From: Apostichopus japonicus | Taxonomy: Eukaryota; Echinodermata; Holothuroidea; Aspidochirotida; Stichopodidae | NCBI RefSeq assembly: GCF_037975245.1 | Contig: NC_092568.1 | Span: forward strand, 21,354,501 to 21,418,500 | DNA: 64,000 nucleotides | Direction of reading: 5' to 3' | Shown: positions 59,568 to 64,000 of the stretch, piece by piece | Layout of the letters: each line of letters begins with the position of its first letter | Position numbering within the stretch: position 1 is the first letter of the stretch | Translations under genes and position numbers: made by a program | The notes under the pieces: generated by a model | Seen by the model: only the letters and a program-made list of their open reading frames with translations | Database searches by the model: none | Told to the model about the DNA's origin: nothing

Positions 59568-61507
59568 GGAGAAGCAAACCCTGTCCATCATCTTATATGA
59601 TAGGGATCATCCTTGTGATGAGCCACTCACCCAATTATGTAATTAAAATAAACAATTTTTACTCCCTCTTAGAACTAATACCATTTGTTCAACATGTCAA
59701 GGGGCTTCCATTTTTAAAGTCAGCCTGTGATGTTGTAGTCCCATAAACAAGGTTAACAATTTTGAATTTATCCTTGGGGGGGGGGGGGGTTCCTTACATG
59801 TTTTCAAACTGAATGTGGAAACATTTGACACTAAAACCTATTGACATTTTTTAGTGTTAGGTCATGTCAATTAGAGCTTACATATATATACAACGAGAAC
59901 CAAAACTCAAGCGTAGGTGATTGGATCAGGGAGTTGTTATGGTAACAACTCCCTGATTGCACGATGTCATACTTAGACTTGTTCAAGTCTTCCATTTTGT
60001 TCTTAAAAGAACTTTAGAACTGAGATATCTCTCCATAAACGGAATAAGATATCTCTAATAAGCTGTTTTGGGGAAAGTTGTTCGCCACAAACATCTCTTG
60101 TCATATGACGATGTTTGGAATCGGTTCCCTTTTAAAGGAGCAAGCGATGATTGACTTTGATTGGCTTCTCATCGTATTGTCTCCAGCAGACACTTAATTT
60201 TCACATCAGTGTGAAAATGCCTTTAATATGCAACTTGGGGGAATATTTGACAGTAATTCTGTCACTACTAAAATGAGATATTTAGATCATGAGTCAAAGT
60301 TAATATTTAATACTGACTTGTGAACGGATTTAAGACGTAAAGTATATATCGAAGAGATATGTGCTTAAATAAAAAAAAAAAAAAAAATAATGTGTTATAC
60401 TGATTCCATGACCCTAATGGATGCATATACTTGCATAACCCACAAAAATGTGACATCGTAATGTTAGATGAAACGTTAACCAATTTCTAATAAATTTAAA
60501 ATAGATTAGCATGATCCAGTAGTTCTTGAAACCACAGGAGTGCCAACAATTAGGTCTAGCCATATCAAACAGATCTTTAATACCTGCTTATCATTTGACC
60601 TTCCAAAATGGAATATAAAAAATATTAAATTTGAGAACATCCTGGAATTTGATGTACCATCTTGAACCTTCAATCAACAAAGTACTCACAGATTGAAAAT
60701 GATTAGCCTCAATAAATACATTGCCAACAGTCCAAGAAAAAAAAATCTAGTTAATTCCTATCGGAATGCACAACTAATGTGCCGTTACTGATTTTCCTTC
60801 ATTTTTATTGTCTATTAAAGCCAGAAAGAATATTTAAAAACGAAAGAAGAAACAAGGCTGTTTTTATTGACAAGGGTGGGTAAATTTGCAGCAATATAAA
60901 TTGTGTCAGGTTCATCCATGAACTGAATTTATTGATGGGAAGCACCTGTTATGTCAGAAAGAAATAAGAAGTTATTAAAAATAACATAAAAGTCATCCCC
61001 ACAAACTTTTTCTTAATGCCTGGGGGTGCTACTCTCTGGTGGTTACAGTATATGGGTTCTATGAATCGAAAATTCATAACAAAAATAGTCTAAACAATCT
61101 GATGGCTATATAGCATGCATGCTAACTGTGCCCATGTTATCATACAGGAGGGCTAAAATTCTTGAAAAGTGACAAACTACTGGAATTAAAATTTTTGTGT
61201 GGGAGGTTTGGAACCATTAGAGAGTATTTAACATATATGTACCCACACATTGAGAGAAACCACAATGTTTGTGTGTGACTGTATATATATATGTTAATGA
61301 AATGGAGTCTGTTCAAAGTATCTCTTTCGAGATCCGGCTTTAGGAATCACAAATGATTTTCGAGTTGGTTAGCATCATGTTTGATCTCTAGAGTAAGGCA
61401 AAATATGTCACCGAAAACAGAAATAGTATTGTTCGATACAGGTGACAAACGCCTACAGTGGAATTACGACCTTCCTTACCAGTTTAGAACCTCTGGACAT
61501 ACAATCA
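59568..61507. other. No gene seen; poly(G) and poly(A) runs
   Basis: A G13 run at about 59777-59789 and an A-rich run at 60370-60387 are the simple features, plus a hairpin listed separately. A small perfect stem TTTTCACA/TGTGAAAA lies at 60199-60218. Confidence 0.45.
59925..59957. repeat. Perfect 15-bp-stem hairpin, ATCAGGGAGTTGTTA family
   Basis: ATCAGGGAGTTGTTA (59925-59939), loop TGG (59940-59942), TAACAACTCCCTGAT (59943-59957), all pairs Watson-Crick. It is the same fold and the same ATCAGGGAG...CTCCCTGAT outer stem as at 47362-47396, but the inner stem differs on both sides together (GTTGTTA/TAACAAC against GCTGCT/AGCAGC), so pairing has been kept while sequence changed. Confidence 0.85.
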
Positions 61508-61580
61508 GCGTCCATGGCCTAGTTGGTTAGGGTGTCCGCGTACAAAGCGGGAGGCCCGGGTTCGAATCCCTGTGGAGGCT
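61508..61580 (+). tRNA. tRNA-like sequence, probably a SINE head or tRNA pseudogene
   Basis: The 73 bases fold roughly as a tRNA: acceptor GCGTCCA against TGGAGGC (one mismatch), D arm GCCT-AGTTGGTT-AGGG (outermost pair mismatched), anticodon stem TCCGC/GCGGG with loop GTACAAA, and T arm CCGGG-TTCGAAT-CCCTG (one mismatch). The A box TGGCCTAGTTGG and B box GGTTCGAATCC are good. The mismatches, an extra base before the anticodon stem and a loop that would give the anticodon ACA, not a normal cysteine or valine anticodon, argue against a working gene. The T-rich stretch TTTTTTCATTG soon after could be a polymerase III stop. No related body from the other SINEs follows. Confidence 0.45.
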
Positions 61581-61880
61581 GGAAGTTTTTTCATTGTTCT
61601 TGATTTTCCAACTCATTACGATTTTCATTTATATATATAGTTGTATACATGCATGCGTGTGTTTGTGCGTGTGTGCGCATGTCAGTTTTGGTGTATTTTT
61701 TTGTAATTTTTAAAGACCAAATGCTATAAATCCATATCCACATCTTTGCTATTAATAATATTTTTAGTCTTATATCAAAATTACTTTGTAGGAACCCTTC
61801 AGCTTCCCATTCAAAGCCTTATTTCGTGTGTTAATGACCGTTAATCTCTTGGCATAACTCCTGGACTAATATGTCTAGCG

Positions 61881-61883
<3 letters not shown>

Positions 61884-61960
<77 letters not shown>
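61884..61960. repeat. (TA)n microsatellite, about 77 bp
   Basis: Uninterrupted TA for about 36 bases, one TAAATA break, then TA again to 61960. Confidence 0.95.
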
Positions 61961-61962
<2 letters not shown>

Positions 61963-62420
61963 AACCCTGAACTCAATGCATGGTAGTCCATGATATCTAC
62001 TAACTGTGGTGATTAAAGCAATTCTCCAACTAAACTTTTTGCCTTATAAACCAATCCTTTAATAATATCGTGTATATTCACCATGAATATTGTCTGCACC
62101 TTTCAATTCCACTAACACATAGCGAACAGCAAATGTGCGTTGATGTCAAATGATGGAAGCCTCTATTTCATTTTTCTCTAATTTCTCTCTTTTGTAAAAA
62201 ATGTTAGATGACTGTAGCATTAATGTCTTGGTTTTGTATGTCACGTCGCCAATCCACCTGTAGAGGATATTGCTTGGGGGATTAAATTCTGAGTTGTTTG
62301 AGAATTCACATCTCTGGACCGAAAAATAGTAGCAGTTGGACCGGATAATGAATTCTGACTGCATTAAAGCGTTGTTGTAATTTACCAAATCAGGTGGTAC
62401 CATAACCTAACCAATATCAG

Positions 62421-62489
62421 AATAATAATAATAATAATATTCATAATTTAAAAAAAAAAATAAAAAAAAATAATAATAAAAATAATAAT
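62421..62489 (+). repeat. (AAT)n and A-rich microsatellite
   Basis: AATAATAAT repeats, an A10-TA9 run, then AATAATAAT again. Confidence 0.9.
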
Positions 62490-64000
62490 GTAGGATATGT
62501 AAACAGTAACTGCAGCAATGTTAATAGCACAAATATTTCTGATAGAGGAAAAACGGTAACAAAAACAATCTCTCTGATTAGTTAATCCGTCAATCATTTC
62601 ATCCTTGGCTCGGATAAGATTTCACCAGAACGGCATGGATTTATTTATACTTGTAAAGGTCTTGAGTCAAAATGCATATAGCGAGGAAAAAAAATTCACT
62701 AAAAATTTGCAGATTCATTAAAGGGTTTGCTGTATAGTTCTGGTCACTTAGTGAAATGATTTGTGAAAAAGGCTCAGAATACATAATTGATGTTTCTTCC
62801 TTTCACTGTTACCAAATTTTAAGCCACTCATTTTCTTTGTTGTGTCAATGAAAAAATATGTTCCTAACAATGGTCAAAATTTGGCTCCAAACAAGTTAAC
62901 TACAGTGTCCACCAGTGCACTGACATATATGTATAAGACTACACAAGTTAAGGAACTCACAAAATTGTGGTATATCGCCATACTTGAAAAAATGCAATCT
63001 TTTTAAGTTTGTTCCATTGAGCAGCAGGAACAATCAAGGCCTAGACCACCTCAGAAGATTGTTGTAAACTAAAGTCAGTTTTTGGAGTTTCTCATTTCAG
63101 TTCCCGTCTGCACATTCATTCCAACATTCTGGATCCATTTTACTGCTTATCAGGGCCCCACTGAAAGGTGTATGACCAATCCTCCCCCACCCACCCCCCT
63201 GCCACCAACCTCACATGTTCCAGACTTTTTCCAAAGAAACACACATTAAGAAATGAAAGCTTGCACAGAACAAATGCCATTAAAAGCAATGAAAATAATA
63301 GTACAATTTTTCATGTATCTATATAAGCCCTCTTATCCAAAAAAAAATGACTCAAAGGAGAGGTGTAGGCATCCCTCCCCAGGATGGACATCAGCCAACA
63401 CGTGTGCCTCCTCCCCACCCCAAAGGAAGCTAAATTATGGCTATGGGTTAGTGCTCCATGTAGTTGTACATAGTATCATCATTGTATATTCTTATATCAT
63501 TTTCGTTGGTTTTTACATCATCATTATCATCATCCTATGTTTTCTACATCATCGTGGTATACTGTTGACCCTTTTGGCGTTCCATAGTCCTGGGAATACA
63601 ACAAGTCTCACCCAGCAGAGACGCAGATAATTTTCTGACCTGGAAACAGGAAATCACCACGACATGATACTAGTCATTACAGCAGTATATTTTGATTTGG
63701 CATTCCATAAAAGGGGGGTTTCCCAGTGATGTAAATGATTACTAAATCTCTGAATCTGTCGCAACTGCATAGTATAGTCCGTCTTTCTTCATCTGGGGTT
63801 TATGGAGCAAGTTACTCTGCACAATACTTTTTTTTTTATAGCTACTGTTGATCTGGTATCTTCCTTATTCATAAAGAAGCAAACGTACATTCAGATGAGG
63901 TTGGATGGGGGGGGGGGTGGGGGTAGGGGAGAGAAAACAAATGATGAATTGATTGCACAAATATTGAAAAGAAGAATGACCAACAACAGATAAATAATCC

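Larger units (their letters stand above)
61581..64000. other. No gene seen; TA and A/AAT microsatellites
   Basis: Two simple repeats are listed separately. A C-rich patch at 63182-63200, a region rich in ATC triplets at 63507-63550 and a poly(G) tract at 63907-63918 complete the picture. The 125-codon frame at 63253-63630 (plus) takes a run of isoleucines from the ATC-rich part. Confidence 0.45.

Noticed and set aside
63253-63630. 125-codon frame with a possible membrane segment
   Set aside because: The isoleucine-rich segment comes from an ATC-rich low-complexity stretch. No start context or family supports it.

Overview
The window looks like non-coding DNA, intergenic or deep intronic, from an animal nuclear genome. 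The best guess is a marine invertebrate, possibly an echinoderm such as a sea cucumber, but this is an impression from repeat style and not a proof. The reasons are: no bacterial-style gene packing, an AT-rich background with many short poly(G)/poly(C) and purine tracts, tRNA-derived SINEs with A and B boxes, an L2/CR1-like LINE 3' end, short non-autonomous DNA transposons, and many micro- and minisatellites. I found no open reading frame that I could defend as a cellular protein. The long open frames fall mostly on tandem repeats or low-complexity DNA.

Layout. 1-7 kb: a LINE 3' fragment (945-1115), G-rich tracts with a 16-bp G-rich minisatellite near 4.5 kb, a two-copy 228-bp tandem duplication (5265-5700), then a second LINE-like tail directly beside a tRNA-derived SINE (6490-6772). 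9.5-15.3 kb: an old dispersed repeat with a GCGCTATATAAG-type tail, a GATACT minisatellite, a 73-bp duplication and the first copy of a TTAA-flanked MITE. 18-22 kb: a TA satellite, a G-rich long-unit array and the first cluster of a repeat carrying TGACCTTTGACCT motifs. 25.5-32.4 kb: the largest cluster of that repeat, a hAT-like end, a 102-bp duplication, another small cluster and MITE copy two. 33.4-37.3 kb: a regular 77-bp tandem array, a minus-strand SINE and a 21-bp minisatellite. 39-50.8 kb: a DR5-type AGGTCA pair, a second TTAA-flanked element with perfect 15-bp terminal inverted repeats, several large minisatellites, a perfect hairpin and a third SINE copy. 53.8-61.6 kb: a class-II-type tRNA SINE, a complete 1253-bp hAT-type element with an exact 8-bp target duplication, MITE copy three on the other strand, a second perfect hairpin of the same sequence family and a tRNA-like SINE head.

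There is no set of genes working together here. The content worth attention is the mobile and repeated DNA: two TTAA-target element families, one hAT-type insertion whose ends and target duplication can be read directly, three SINE families, a family of short CAGGGAG/CTCCCTG hairpins, and a dispersed repeat that carries nuclear-receptor DR1 sequences. All family names rest on termini, boxes and target duplications seen in the sequence. No database search was possible.
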